From contig VTFK01000026.1 in assembly GCA_009617715.1 (NCBI GenBank), positions 496,001 to 560,000 of the forward strand: 64,000 nucleotides of DNA, given 5' to 3'. This stretch comes from Plectrocnemia conspersa. Taxonomy: Eukaryota > Arthropoda > Insecta > Trichoptera > Polycentropodidae. Position numbers and translations under genes: made by a program. This document shows positions 36,242 through 48,556 of this stretch, piece by piece; positions within the stretch are counted from its first letter, which is position 1, and every line of letters starts with the position of its first letter. The notes under the pieces were generated by a model. That model searched no databases. It had not been told where the DNA came from and was given only the letters and a program-made list of their open reading frames with translations.

Positions 36242-39200
36242 TTACATATGCTCAGGGTGGTTTCTGATGCAGTCGATAAGGTCAGCCGGTTTCAGCTCCC
36301 TCATACAGATGCGATGAATAGCGGTGAAGAGTGGAAATCTATAAATAATTCAATAATATCAAATATATATCACAAGTAATGAATCGAGAGATCTGATCAA
36401 AAAGTAACAGTACTATCATTCTTACAAGTATGTAAATATTTAGAACAAGATAAATACTTTTAAATTGTAATATGTATTATGAGTAAAACATATAGAAAGC
36501 TTGAGGTAAATTAATACTATTTTCATCTATAGAAACTTCAACAGTTAGGGATGGAATAACGTTAAATTGACGATTGATTTGGCTTAGTTCAGTGCAATAA
36601 TATTCTTGGCGCATATGCACCTTAGCAAAAGTTGTTTCACTGATGATTTGAAAGTCATCAACGTCTGAAAAAGCATTGCATTAAATTGACAGTTCTGCTA
36701 CTCTTCAGACTCCGTGCAACTTTTGGCTCTTTCCCAGACTCAAAGACATATAATATAAATGCAACACCTGATGCAATTCCCGAAAAAATCCTTTGAAAAA
36801 CTGTTCTTCTGATATTTTTTGATCAATGTATGTACATATGATATAAATCAATTAAATAAAAACATACTTGTTTTCCATTCCTTTATTTTTGAGCATGTGA
36901 TTAACTTCCTCAGCCGTAAATGGACCTTGTAACTTCTGACCGTTCAACATTTCGTCTTCTAATTCCTTGATGGATTTTCCTGTTTTGACGAATGCCTCGG
37001 ACACACGCCTGTTTCTGCCGCCTGTGTTTGAAAATTAATTTTATTACATCCATTCAACAATTGTCACACATCATATATACACAATACTATTATAGAAATA
37101 GTTGATAATATAAAATATTTAGGAATAATTGTAGGTAAAATATTAAATTTTAAGGAGCATTGTAATTAAATAATCAAAAAATTAGTAGAAAAATAGGTAT
37201 ATTATATATGATGAGAAATTAATATGATAAGTATAAATACAAAAATATAATCAACACTTCAATTATTGTGCAACAATATAATATATGCTTAATAAATTAG
37301 ATAAAACGATGTTGCAAAAATTAAAAAATAGGGCAATGAGAGTAGTTGAAAATAAAAATAGATTTATTAGTTGTAGATGAATGATTGAAATAGTTGATTT
37401 GAATATTCAAGAAATATTGAAGATGAATGTTTTGGTATTTATATATAAGTTAAAAAATAATTATTAATAAGAAATAAAGATGTATGTAGATTTAATTCTA
37501 GAAATAGAGATAATGTAGGGATAGATAGGTATAAGAAAACGGGCACGGCCAGGGGAATATTGTACGGAGGTGTGAGTTTGTATAATCCTAGGACAATTCC
37601 CAAAAATAAAAATGTAGCGGGTTTCCTCAATGGAATAAAGAAACACCTTCCTGCATTAAGAAATAAATTATAATATTAAAGTCTTTCATATATTCTGTTT
37701 ATGTTTATATGTATGTTTCGATTATATTTGTTTATTATATAAACAATTAGCTAAATGAATTAATAAAAATAATAAATAACATGTACCGTAGCAAGTAGTG
37801 ATGAGATCAGCTACGCCACACGATTCAAAGAATGTGCTGAGTTTGCTACCCGGGTAGAAAACGTCGACAAATTTGATCATTTCCATGAGTCCCAATCTGA
37901 TAATAGCTGCCTTTGTGTTGTCTCCATAACCGAGGCCGTCGACGAAACCAGCGCCGCACGCTACGATGTTCTTCAAAGCACCACAAACTTCGACAGCGTC
38001 TTCATCATCGACGACGACTACTCTGAAGTTTTGGGTTTGCATCATATCTCTCAAAATAGGAGCCATTTTAGGGTCCCGGCAGCCGATGGTAGTTTCACAG
38101 AACTTTTCTTCTGCCACCTTAAAAATATTAACGAAAATAATGAAAATAACATTCAGTCATAATTATTAAGTTCGTACGTACTTCGCCGGCCAAATTAGCT
38201 CCCATAAGAACGTGGCACGGGATTTTCAAGTGTCTGGTAATAATGTGAGAGATGAGATCAATACCACCACCTTCGGCAACATCAAAGCCCTGAAAATAAG
38301 ATAAAAAATATATTGATTTAATTATTCTACTGAGAAAATCTAACAAATAACATTTGCACGTCAAACTTATTCAATATACTTAACAGCAATGAAATAATAT
38401 GTTATCAAAAATAATAAATTTCGAACAAAAGACCATATTCTTTATTTTAACGTATATTTAAATTATATTGTTCTAAAATAAACTAGTACTATATTAAAGA
38501 ATAGTAATTTTTATATACATATGTTATTTACATATATTTTGAAAGGTATTAAAATGCCAATAATATATTTACGTACTTTAATCAACGACAACGCGACGGC
38601 TGTCGGCTTGATTTTACCGAGGAGTAAAGAGCATAGGTTACGAATGAACTGATGAGGAACGACAAAAATCAATATATCAGCATTTTTTGCCGCTTCCACA
38701 ACGTCCGGAACAGCCACCTTAAAATATATAAAATCATTATTTATGGCTTAAAACAACTCGAAAGTAAGATAACCTTGATTAAAAACGGTTATCTATTAAG
38801 TTAAAAGTCCAAGATATATTATTTAAGAAAAAAAATTCAAGATTAAATACAAATACTTACAACATTTGATGGAATTATGTGGCCAGGTAAGTATTTTACA
38901 TTTTCGTGGGTTTCATTGATGATTTCAGTCAATTTCTTTCCCTCAATCATTTCCTCGTAAACGTACATAGTGACGCGTTCATTGAAATTTGGCAAGGCGA
39001 CCGCATTGGCCCCTACAATTTTGGCAATTGCTGAACCCCTGAAATATTACATTAAAATAATAACAAATCATTTGAAACCTATCGCATATTTTTGTGAAGT
39101 CCAGAAACAGAAGTGCCTAAACTACAGGAATGTAAGTAAATTTTTGCACCAGTAGAGTTTTAGGCTTAGCAAAATTTGTTTTACATTTTTATATAAAAAA

Positions 39201-41816
39201 TTGGAATAAAATTGTGTTAAAATGTCTGTTAACATTAAACTATTGATACTATTTTGATTTTTATATGCTAGTCTTTTTTCGAAAAAGTTGCTAAATAAAA
39301 ACAAATCATTATGTATTAGAAGGAGCTGTCAAATTTATTTTGATTAAAGTCGTAATTCTGTATATAAAAATCATACGGCACGCATATATAAAAAATATAG
39401 CGAAAACATTATTGTATTTGTGTCTTTATGATATTGTTGTGTGCGATAACCAATATTGAAATAATGCCAATTTTAAATCAAAACGGGAACACTGTTATTT
39501 AAAGATTCTTAAAATACCCACATAGGCATTAAACATCAACAATTAAATATTATATAATGCACTGCTAAATTTGTAGCATATATCAGGGGTAGACACCAGA
39601 TGATATTTACAAAAAATATTGTCAATGGGCTAATGATAAATTTAACTTCAATCTTCATTAAAAACTAAAACAATAGTTTAGTTTATAATTTAAGGGTGAC
39701 ATTTGTCAACACTAATTTCAATAGAAAGTCACATTCCATGTTAAATACTAAGATGTGAATATGAATTAATTAAACGTTGATTATAAATATAGTAGTTTTA
39801 AAATTAATATATAAATTAATAAGTGTTATAGTAATTAATTTACACGATTAAAGTTATCAAATAATATTTAAATTAACTTTAAAACCAACCATATTTGGGC
39901 AATTAATGTAATGTAAGATATTCTTTTTGTGTAAATTTTATGCGTTATTCCAATTGTTACTACAATGGGCAGCAAATGAATATATAGTTATTTTAGGTCA
40001 TCGTACCCATTTATATAATACACGCCTGTTGTAATGCTTTTCATTATTACGACCAATAATAAATGGCTGAAGCTGATCATATTTTTCATTAATAAAATAT
40101 ATTTGATTTGCTAAATGCTAATCATCTTCCATCGAAGAAGTGATAAAATTAGAAGCAGACAAAGAGCCAGTTTCAGCTGTGTACCGAAAGTTAAATTCAA
40201 CGATTTGTCAGTAGCGCTTTATCATTTTGAACAATAAATAACATCTTACTCCAAGTTTCAACGAGTCTAACACATACATTACCTACCACAAAGGATTGTA
40301 AAAAACAGAGTAAAACGATTTTATGAACAATTTTTACTTTCTATAAAATTGTAACGAACGTTGGCGCCGGGGAACTCATATATGCGTGATTCGTTGTTTA
40401 TAACTTTTAAAAAATGACTAAAACCAATATTTGGTTTTAACTTTCTGCAATCGGTTATAATTAATATAATATCACAATTATGTTGAGATAAAACTTCATA
40501 GTTTCTTCATGTTTATTTAAATAAATATGCAATGGTGCTTTTAGTGATATTCGTATAAAATTTTAATTCATGTAAATGGCCCTTCCTTTGAAATTTTCGG
40601 AATTCAAGACCACCTCAACCTTTCTTTAATGATAATGTTCACTCAGTGTACATACATGTAAAAATTAGTGGTTTGAAATTGGAAAAAATGGGAATATTGT
40701 TACTTTTATATACTATGTAAATAGTTAAAATTGATAATATAAATAGACGGATTTATACATATTACGTAAAATGAATGTTGTAACCCTGAAATTTTTCAAG
40801 TCAAGTTTTGTTTCATGTAAAAACCCCTATTGGATTCTTACTCGATTCTAAAACCGATAAATTAGATCGTTGTGATACTCATATTCATGTTCATACTATT
40901 TCGTTTATATATTGTAAATAAGTTAAATATTTTTAAAGGAATAATAGTTATAAAATAATATTATACATATTTTGCTTTAAAAATGTAGTACACAGAAAAC
41001 ATAATTAGCCTAATTCATTTTGGGAATGGGGAGAGGGGGGCAAATATATTTAAATGAGCAGGTTCAGGCTGAATCAAAAAGTTGGAGGTCTATAAAACAA
41101 ATAATTTGTTATAAGTTATAATTTCGCTTCAAGGCCAACTTTCCAGGCCCTATTAAAAAAAACAATAATTTATATTTTACACCGCTAGGGATGCTGAGTG
41201 TCAATCGTGATTTTATGCTATTGTAATTTACTAATTTGGTATTGGACAAAAACGCGAAATTTTTTAAAAGTATTTTAAAACGATGGAAATAACACTATTA
41301 TACACAAAACGACCTTCGAATATTTTGTATTAAATATTTTCCACCGTTAGAAACCGTTCTGTTTTTTTTCATTTAAATTCAAATGTCAAAAAACTAGTAT
41401 TGAATTTATAAATAAAAAAACACACACACTTGTGTTTTTGAACATATTTTCAATGGCCGAATAGTAAGCGCTTCAGACGTTTCATAAGATTAAAATTGAA
41501 TTATTAAGGGAGCACACACACGCTCGACATCAATACGCGTTTGTTTACATGCGCGTTATCAGCGCAATTTTATTATCTATAAATTGCGAATAAAAGTAAT
41601 GTCTAATCGAGTACTCGAGGGTATAATTAGAATTGCATTTGCCCATTTACACATTTACACGCGGCGATCGTCGGAAGCGCAAAGCGAGCGCATTGATAAG
41701 ATTCAAGTCGAAGGCCACGGTATAAATGGTGTATACGCTTCGAAGGTCAAGGTTAGAAAGGTGGAGCTGGTTTACCAGTTGCCGGATCCGACGATACAAA
41801 CGGAGGTGTTGGCCAT
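36242..41816 (-). CDS. Gpdh: Cytosolic NAD-dependent glycerol-3-phosphate dehydrogenase
   Basis: Seven coding exons, 41,776-41,816, 38,861-39,038, 38,577-38,717, 38,182-38,289, 37,787-38,117, 36,868-37,021 and 36,242-36,338, give 349 residues, all joined in phase by GT-AG introns. The enzyme interconverts dihydroxyacetone phosphate and glycerol-3-phosphate and feeds the glycerophosphate shuttle. The Rossmann loop G10-S-G12-N-W-G15 is split by intron 1, as in other insect Gpdh genes. Lys120 (SLIK) and Lys205 ([13 protein letters not shown]) match the active-site lysines known for this family, followed by [11 protein letters not shown] and [13 protein letters not shown]. The protein ends RNHPEHM. 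The start codon has a strong context and begins [14 protein letters not shown]. Only one terminal coding exon was found; the alternative tail exons known from Drosophila were not seen. Intron 5 holds a LINE relic and intron 6 an unrelated broken ORF. Confidence 0.97.
36484..36835 (-). pseudogene. Coding-like relic inside Gpdh intron 6, perhaps from a chemoreceptor
   Basis: Two minus-strand frames joined by stops read like decayed protein: one with [29 protein letters not shown], the next with [33 protein letters not shown] and QAFYMFYS before a stop. The spacing of YYC-ELS-INRQF and a final Y-x-F-Y resembles the last segment of insect gustatory receptors, but this is a weak visual match. A TTTTTCAG site precedes part of it. 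Spliced to Gpdh exon 6 it would add one residue and then stop, so a Gpdh tail exon is unlikely. Confidence 0.3.
37075..37670 (+). pseudogene. LINE 3' relic in Gpdh intron 5 (antisense to Gpdh)
   Basis: Broken plus-strand frames carry the C-terminal end of a non-LTR reverse transcriptase: [11 protein letters not shown] near 37,107, [16 protein letters not shown] near 37,318, [18 protein letters not shown] near 37,397 and [18 protein letters not shown] near 37,580. These match the IKYLGV and C-terminal portions of CR1/jockey-like LINEs. It is 5'-truncated with many stops. Confidence 0.65.
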
Positions 41817-44800
41817 GGTTCTAGAAGCGCGTCAAACACCGACAACAGCTGGACAAGCACTAGCACTGCTAGCTTGGCGCACCGGTCAGACGACGCCAAC
41901 CTTTTCTCGTCGCTGGGCTTTTGTGCAAAATAGGCTAATTGCATCCGAATTCGCTACATGCCTTTGATAATCACATTGATAATGAACCTGGTATATGGAT
42001 ATTGTTTTTATTACAAATAATAAAAAAAAACAATTGGTTTCAATTCGAATGAAATATTTTCAAAAGTCGGAATTTAAGCGCTTCGCTCTTGTTAGTAACA
42101 CGTTACATAATCCCATAATCTGTGACAATAATTTCACGTTATCTACGTTGTAAAATAATATACAATGAGCAACTAGAATCAGATAAGAATCCAATAGTCC
42201 AGTTTAGCGACTCAATATATGGTACTTAATGTGCTTAATTCGGTTTATTTATGTTGTCAAATTTAACTAATTACATTGCTAGTACTATCATACATTGCCG
42301 TTCAACATAGAGTCGTCACAACTCAAAATGGTGATCGTACTAGATTTACAAATATTGTATTGCGCGGATCTGGACGGTACGAGCGTTTATTTACATAATT
42401 AAAAACGTTATAATAAATTATTTTTAAATAACGTTTTTAAATATGGTCGTAAAATTTGTGCAACAATGATATTGCCCTAGTTGTTCAGAAATTCAAATTC
42501 AACTATTAGAGATTCAAGAAGACTGCTTGGTTGAACCAAATAGGACAGTCGAACATAAAGCGGTTGCTTTTCTCGGACTTTTAAGGGTGGTCTCAGTCGA
42601 TTCGGCGTAGCTACAATTGCTGCGAGCTAAACTAAAATCTCGTTTATTTCAAGTCGGAAGCGAAGTTCTATTTCTATGATCAGTTTCCGAATTAAATTAT
42701 TGACGGAAAAAATTAAGTATGACATAATATTTACCATCGAGGAGTGGGAGAAGTTGTGGGGGCGATTTATTTTACATGGCCAAAAGCAAGGCGGCGCTCT
42801 GGTAGTGGTAACGCTGACGTAGGGAAATACGTTATTTTGTAGACCTCGACAGGAAAACGACGACCGATGGCACTTCGTCGCCGATTATTCGTCTCATTCG
42901 ATAACATGTAAATAATTATTATATCATTCAATAAACTAATACTGCAGCGGCTCAATCAGTGCCTAATTGCGACCCGTCACCATTCGCCCACCAAAGATTG
43001 CTAAATTCCATTGTCGCTGGATTTATGTAACCCAGAATCAATCGATCGCCGGATCTTGCCGATAAAGATATGTATTTTTGCAATAATAGTCAATTAATGT
43101 AATATTATATAGTGTAGCCACACCTTTACACTGTGAATTAAAACACGCCTCGTTTTCATTTCAATTATAGTGATTGGGTAGACCGATACTAATAAAAAAA
43201 TATAATTAATTATTTAACCGAAGTTTTTTTGCTAGATATTTATCAATAACAATTTAACAATATCCACACAAAATATACCACAGAATGGAATTGATTAAAC
43301 CACATCACAATTCTGGTTCATGGAATTTAAGAAAATAGAGTTCCGACCAAAACGTGTTAGTTAATATTTTTGTAGAAAATGAGTTATACTGTCCACTAGA
43401 ATAAGTTTCGTGTGTAATCTTAAATTAATATACCTACATTGCTAGAATATGTGGAACAAGCAAGTGAATTATGTGTTAATTGTACTTTTATATAAGAGTT
43501 AATTTTATCAGTAATGACAAAAATGTGGCAAACTACACGAATAACATGTCATCAAAAAAATAATACTAGGTGTGATCAAAAGTTACGTATTATAAATCTG
43601 AATATAAATTGGATAAGACATTTCAGCGTTTATTTCATTAAATAATAATATTTTAGGTTATGTCGTTCATGCTTTTCATCAAAATATCGCATGGTCTTTA
43701 AAATTTAAGAAATAAAAACTATTTTGAAACGTCGCTTGTCTCAGTGACCTATGCAATGACTCAACGAGCGTTCCCAAGCGTGGGCGAATATTTCTTGCAT
43801 GCACACATCGATCTAGGCGTTTATATATTAATTATTTAATATGCTGTAAACACATACAGATCTTTCATAAAATATAGTTAATTTTAATTAAGTATCCTAT
43901 CCATATATTTTTGATATTATATCGATTTATGCAAATTTTTTGGATGAACCATTAGGAAATACATATACGAAGGCTGACTCATGTTGCCAAATATGTCGAG
44001 CATTTGCTGCCAAACATATTCCCCAAGATGTTGACTAATTTCCGGCGTTTTACCTCTTCATATTAATTGAATGAATATAAAAAAAATGTATAAGTTTTTT
44101 AATAATGAACTTTGTATTATAACATTGTTGACTAACTTTATTTGTGTCAAGAACTTGTAAATATTTCTAATATATAGATTTTACCAAAACTATTCTCACA
44201 TTGAGTAGATTTTAAAAATGGCAACTAATATTAACTCTGTAACAATGCTTGCCATGGCGAGTCTCAACAAAACGCAGGGAATAATATACATAGAGTAATG
44301 TGACTCGCCAAGTTAAGATTTATGCTTTTAAACGATTGTTGCTACGAATATATTTGGATTACGCTATTCACATTTTTTCTATAAAAAAAATGTTTTGGCA
44401 CAATTAATAGAATTCTATTTTTTTACTATCGCAACGTATATATATGAGATCTTTGTATTATTTTAATAAATTTAGATTATTCTTTAGTAGTTTTATTTTT
44501 ACTACATACACCTATGTTATGAGAATGCAGTCACAGAAAAGTGCATTTTAGTGTTGCTCTGACCGATCGAACGTCCTTGACCCATTTATTTAATGTCCAT
44601 GAAGCGAAGCTTTAAAGCTCACAGTCTGATATAGTATGCAGACAAGGGCATTGTGTTGAATTCGGCCCATGATGGTCAAGGTAGTTGGAGACATGCCATG
44701 TTACTACTCTATATGTAAACGTAAATATTAGAAGAGAGAGATAATCTCCAATGAAACATAAGATTACATAAGAAGCTCTGCGACCCAAATAACACATTCG

Positions 44801-45925
44801 CATTGGCGTTGTCGTCGGAATAACATAACTTGACAAAGTTACTATAGGTCAGTCTGAGGTGACTCAAAATTTAAAGAAAATAAGATTAACCGATTTGTTT
44901 TGCATTTTCTCTGAAACAACTACATATTTTACTAAAAATATGCTGCAGTGAAATTTTTATCAAAATTTATATTTTTTGCCCATATTATTTGACCAGCGCT
45001 GCGAGACATTTTATTTAATTATTTTTATTAGTTTGTTTAAAAACCTTACGTTTCTTTATAAAAAAATAGTTATTTTCGTTAAACGGATTGTTTTAAATAA
45101 ACGTATATAAATTATCACTATAATTTAAAAATATATAAAAATATGTTACGCAGCAAAAATATTACGCTACGCGGACAAATGTTATTGTACATTACCAGTG
45201 CTTGGTACGTTTATTTTTAGTTCATATTTCATTTTTGTAAACAACTGAAATACGGTCGACAATTTACGCAATAAATTGAAAATTTATATAAATAAGTTGT
45301 CGTTCGTGCAGTGGCACTGCGTCTTAAAGTCGTCTTAAAAGTCGAGTTGAATGATAATTTAAAGTGACTCCTTGATCTAAAGATCGAAGTGGAAGCGGCT
45401 GATTTTCTCTAGACTTCGAATTAAGAGCTTAACTGTCGTGTTTTTTAAGTCAGAAGCGAAGTGGAAAGTTTCAAACATTGAAAGTTAAAATGATATTTTG
45501 AATGTTTGCAGCGTTTCGGCTTATACACAGTCGGAAAAATGAGAGGAGATCAACGATCCACCTCTTCCTCGACTTATTTACCAATCATTCATTAGTGTTT
45601 GGGGCGGAACTGAAATCATTATTAATCTTATTAGAATATTATAGTTGTGCATTCGGCCTGGATTGCATAAATCCGGCAATAACATATTTTTAGTGTCACT
45701 CGCTACCTGCTCACATAACAGTTGATCTCCTTTTTTGGTATTTAGGTAACGGTCAGTTATATTCAAAAGCTACACATTATTTTGGTATTTATAAGAAAAG
45801 AGATAATATTTGTAAAAGTGTCGATTGCCCAATATTATTTTTAGTCAGGTCGCCAAAACACCTTTTCCGTGCACGTATAAAAAAATCATTCGTTTTTGTA
45901 ACTTATAAAAATTGATTGCAACGAT
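41817..45925. other. Gpdh upstream region
   Basis: The Gpdh 5' leader and promoter should lie just above 41,816; the GC-richer stretch to about 41,970 fits this. It contains an upstream ATG at 41,944 in another frame whose ORF overlaps the Gpdh start. Further out, 42,500-42,990 is a GC-richer island that includes two blocks recurring elsewhere (CAAGTCGGAAGCGAAGT-like near 42,650 and 45,450; the CTGCAGCGGCTCAA block near 42,940). No other gene is supported; frames near 44,600-44,840 lack family resemblance. Confidence 0.4.
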
Positions 45926-45929
45926 ACGT

Positions 45930-46465
45930 CAGGGACGTCATTTGGGGAGGGAGGGAGGGGGGCAGGGGGGTATTTGCCCTCTCTTAAACTTGGCCAGAAA
46001 AATGGGCAACTTTTGCCTCCTCTCCATATGTCATTTCAGTATAATCATATCAGAATACATTTTCACTAGTAGACATATATTTTTATCAGTAAATATAATT
46101 TATCTGGCACGTGCTAGTATAATTATATGATTTCAACTTTTCCATATGTAGTAATATATATATTTACATACTTATCATTATGTATTTACATGCGATGTAT
46201 AAGTGTTACAGTGTATGTGTATTTTTCGGTGAAGTTATATATTCATTTGCGTCCAAGAACAAATATATTTTCACCAGTAGATATATATTTTTACTAGTGA
46301 AAATATAATTTAATTTATAGGCGCTAGGCAAATTATATGCTACTCTAAAATGTCTGCGAAACGTAAATTTGCTGTTCAAATCCAAACCATGCCCAACTTG
46401 ATCTAATGAATGTTCTAAAAATAATTACAGTTTTAGAACTTTCATTAGGTCAAGTCAAAAATAAG
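45930..46465 (-). repeat. Dispersed repeat family A, copy 2, with a G-rich end
   Basis: The reverse complement of this segment matches 8,925-9,590 in block order: TTTTAGAACATTCATTAGAT, GGATTTGAACAGCAAATT, GCGCCTATAAATTAAATTAT, GTTGAAATCATATAATTAT, ATACTGAAATGACATATG, CCCATTTTTCTGGCCAA. On the plus strand the left end reads GGGAGGGAGGGAGGGGGGC, a G-quadruplex-type run. Confidence 0.75.
45940..45970 (+). other. G-quadruplex-type motif
   Basis: At least five runs of three or more G separated by one base (GGGAGGGAGGGAGGGGGG, then CAGGGGGG) lie at 45,941-45,970 in a 70% AT region. It coincides with the end of the family A repeat and probably came with it. Confidence 0.7.
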
Positions 46466-46671
46466 CTAAGGCAACTCATCTATTATGGGAAAATAAGCGG
46501 AAGTAGAGACTGACGTCATATCTCGCATATTGCTTCATAGTTAGTCTGCACTTGGATATTACACCATGATTTAAAAATATGATAGCTATCCTTACCGATA
46601 TTACTACGGAATTCTGACATGAGTGTTGGTCATAGTGTATTCAAACCGAATTTTGGGCAAATGGGGGTTGC

Positions 46672-46760
46672 AGTGGGAACGCTCGTTACCGAACGTTCCC
46701 ACTACGACGGCACGATTTTATTGCTTTTGACATGGATTTTTGACTTCTGAGTAACATATG
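46672..46760 (+). repeat. Dispersed repeat family B, copy 4, with terminal hairpin
   Basis: GCAGTGGGAACGCTCG and CGAACGTTCCCACTAC form a hairpin around TTAC. Then follow GACGGCACGATTTTATTGC and TTTTTGACTTCTGAG as in the other copies. The hairpin is the inverted start of the repeat, so two repeat ends face each other here. Confidence 0.65.
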
Positions 46761-47003
46761 TATATATATTTAGCTGTTTGGTTAAAGATGCCACTAGTAT
46801 CATATTAAATAAAATAGTTCAGCAAAATTAATATCTTCTCCATCTCCTTTGTTTCTATGTAATAAACACATTTCTAGTACATTTTTTATTACTTACATCC
46901 CCCCATCATCTGTCAGCCTTCTTACGCACATTCATCGATCTGCAACTTTAAGGTCTTCCCAAGTTTTGCCGCTAATATTTGGACCTAGAATCGTCTCGAC
47001 ATG

Positions 47004-47290
47004 TTTGAATTAGAGCATTCGTTCCCAACTTTTTTTAAACATAAATTTATTTTTTTGGTACCAGATCCACAGATTGGCATTTAATGATTTTACCATTGCG
47101 TATACAAAAAACAATGAGTAAAAATTTTACTTTAATATACTGTAAATTTTATTATATACATTTATATAATATTGATATATTTAAAAATAATGTTTTAATC
47201 AATTCTATTAACCTATTGAGTTCTTAAATTCCATGAATCCAAGTGGATTGTCACAGCACGAACTAACCCTCAAGGTTGGTAACCCTATTA
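47004..47290. mobile_element. MITE-like element with imperfect terminal inverted repeats
   Basis: The left end GTTCCCAACTTTTTTT and the right end, whose complement reads GTTACCAACCTTGAGGG, are imperfect inverted repeats about 285 bp apart. The interior includes CCAGATCCACAGATTGG and is AT-rich without coding potential. The termini resemble widespread insect hAT-derived elements, but target duplication was not resolved. Confidence 0.4.
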
Positions 47291-48556
47291 TGCTACTGAA
47301 GAAATTAGTTTTATCAAAACTGTGTAATGGGACGTTGAGTAGTTATGAAGGTACTGCACATATTTGAGGTAACAACATATACTTTAAATATTAGAATGTG
47401 TTCATTATCAAAATTTAGCATAGTGAATTTCTAATTTCCGTGACAATATAGTCAAAAGGTCAGTGCTTAATATGACAGGAATTTACTTTTCATTGGCAAT
47501 TTTATCTCAATGTTACGAGCAGCGGAGAATCTAAGACTCCTATATTTCAACAAAAAGTTTGTCCTTATTGGGTCGACGCTAGTAATTTTAGTATTGCATT
47601 TGATCATTACTGATACTGATACATCACCGATGCCGTATCTTGCATTGGGTCAAGGGTATCATGTTCAATGCGGCAGCTAAATGTAATAGTGTCATCATTA
47701 GACTGAAGGTAATGTTTAAAAAATGCTCATAAAATTTGTTAGAACTAGAATGAAATTCGAATTTTTGATGTACTATAATTTATAGTTGCAGTTCTTATTT
47801 AAATTAAAGCTCACAAATAGATTTCAATATTGTTTTGGCACATTTTTAGATTGACTGTATGAATATCGCTAAAATAATAATAGCTATCGCTAAACAAACA
47901 ATCATAAAATATTGTTTCTATCATATGGTAATCAAGCGAATTTAGGTGATGTTTTTATCTGATAATACATGTATATAAAAGAGATAGCTTTATCGGTGCT
48001 CAAAACATTGAAAAATATATGGATGAAAAGATAAATATAATATATACTTGTAAAAAATATACACATAATCGATGCATTAGTTATTTATTGCACTGACCGA
48101 AAAATACATAAGTATGCATTATGTTATCAACATACATTAAACAAATCTTACAATTTCACAAGTCAGTAGCAGTAAAACCATTATTTAATTCACACAACAT
48201 CAAAAGCGAATAACATGCCGCACAATAATTCTTTATGAGATTCGTCAACAAGTTCTACCACTACTGGCAAGAATTATGACATTATAATATAGAATAAATA
48301 TTGAGATTAGTAAGTACATAAACATTTTTTGTATATATGTATTGTATATCATTGAGTATTATATATTATGATAAATAGATTTTGATCGTTAAATATTAAG
48401 ATTTCGAACAAGATAAACGATCATCGTATATTTTTATTCATTTCAATACTGTAACAGTTTCTAAACTCAACAACACTACAATGAATTTTTTTTACATATA
48501 CATATTAATATATATATATATATAAGGGTAATATGTCTAGAATGATACTAAATAAT

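Noticed and set aside
36316..36868. Alternative Gpdh terminal exon using the TTTTTCAG site near 36,662
   Set aside because: In the exon 6 phase it encodes one residue and then a stop, losing the conserved RNHPEHM tail.
41584..41967. 127-codon plus-strand frame over Gpdh exon 1
   Set aside because: It is antisense to the Gpdh first exon and leader; the minus strand carries the conserved [14 protein letters not shown] start with a proper donor.
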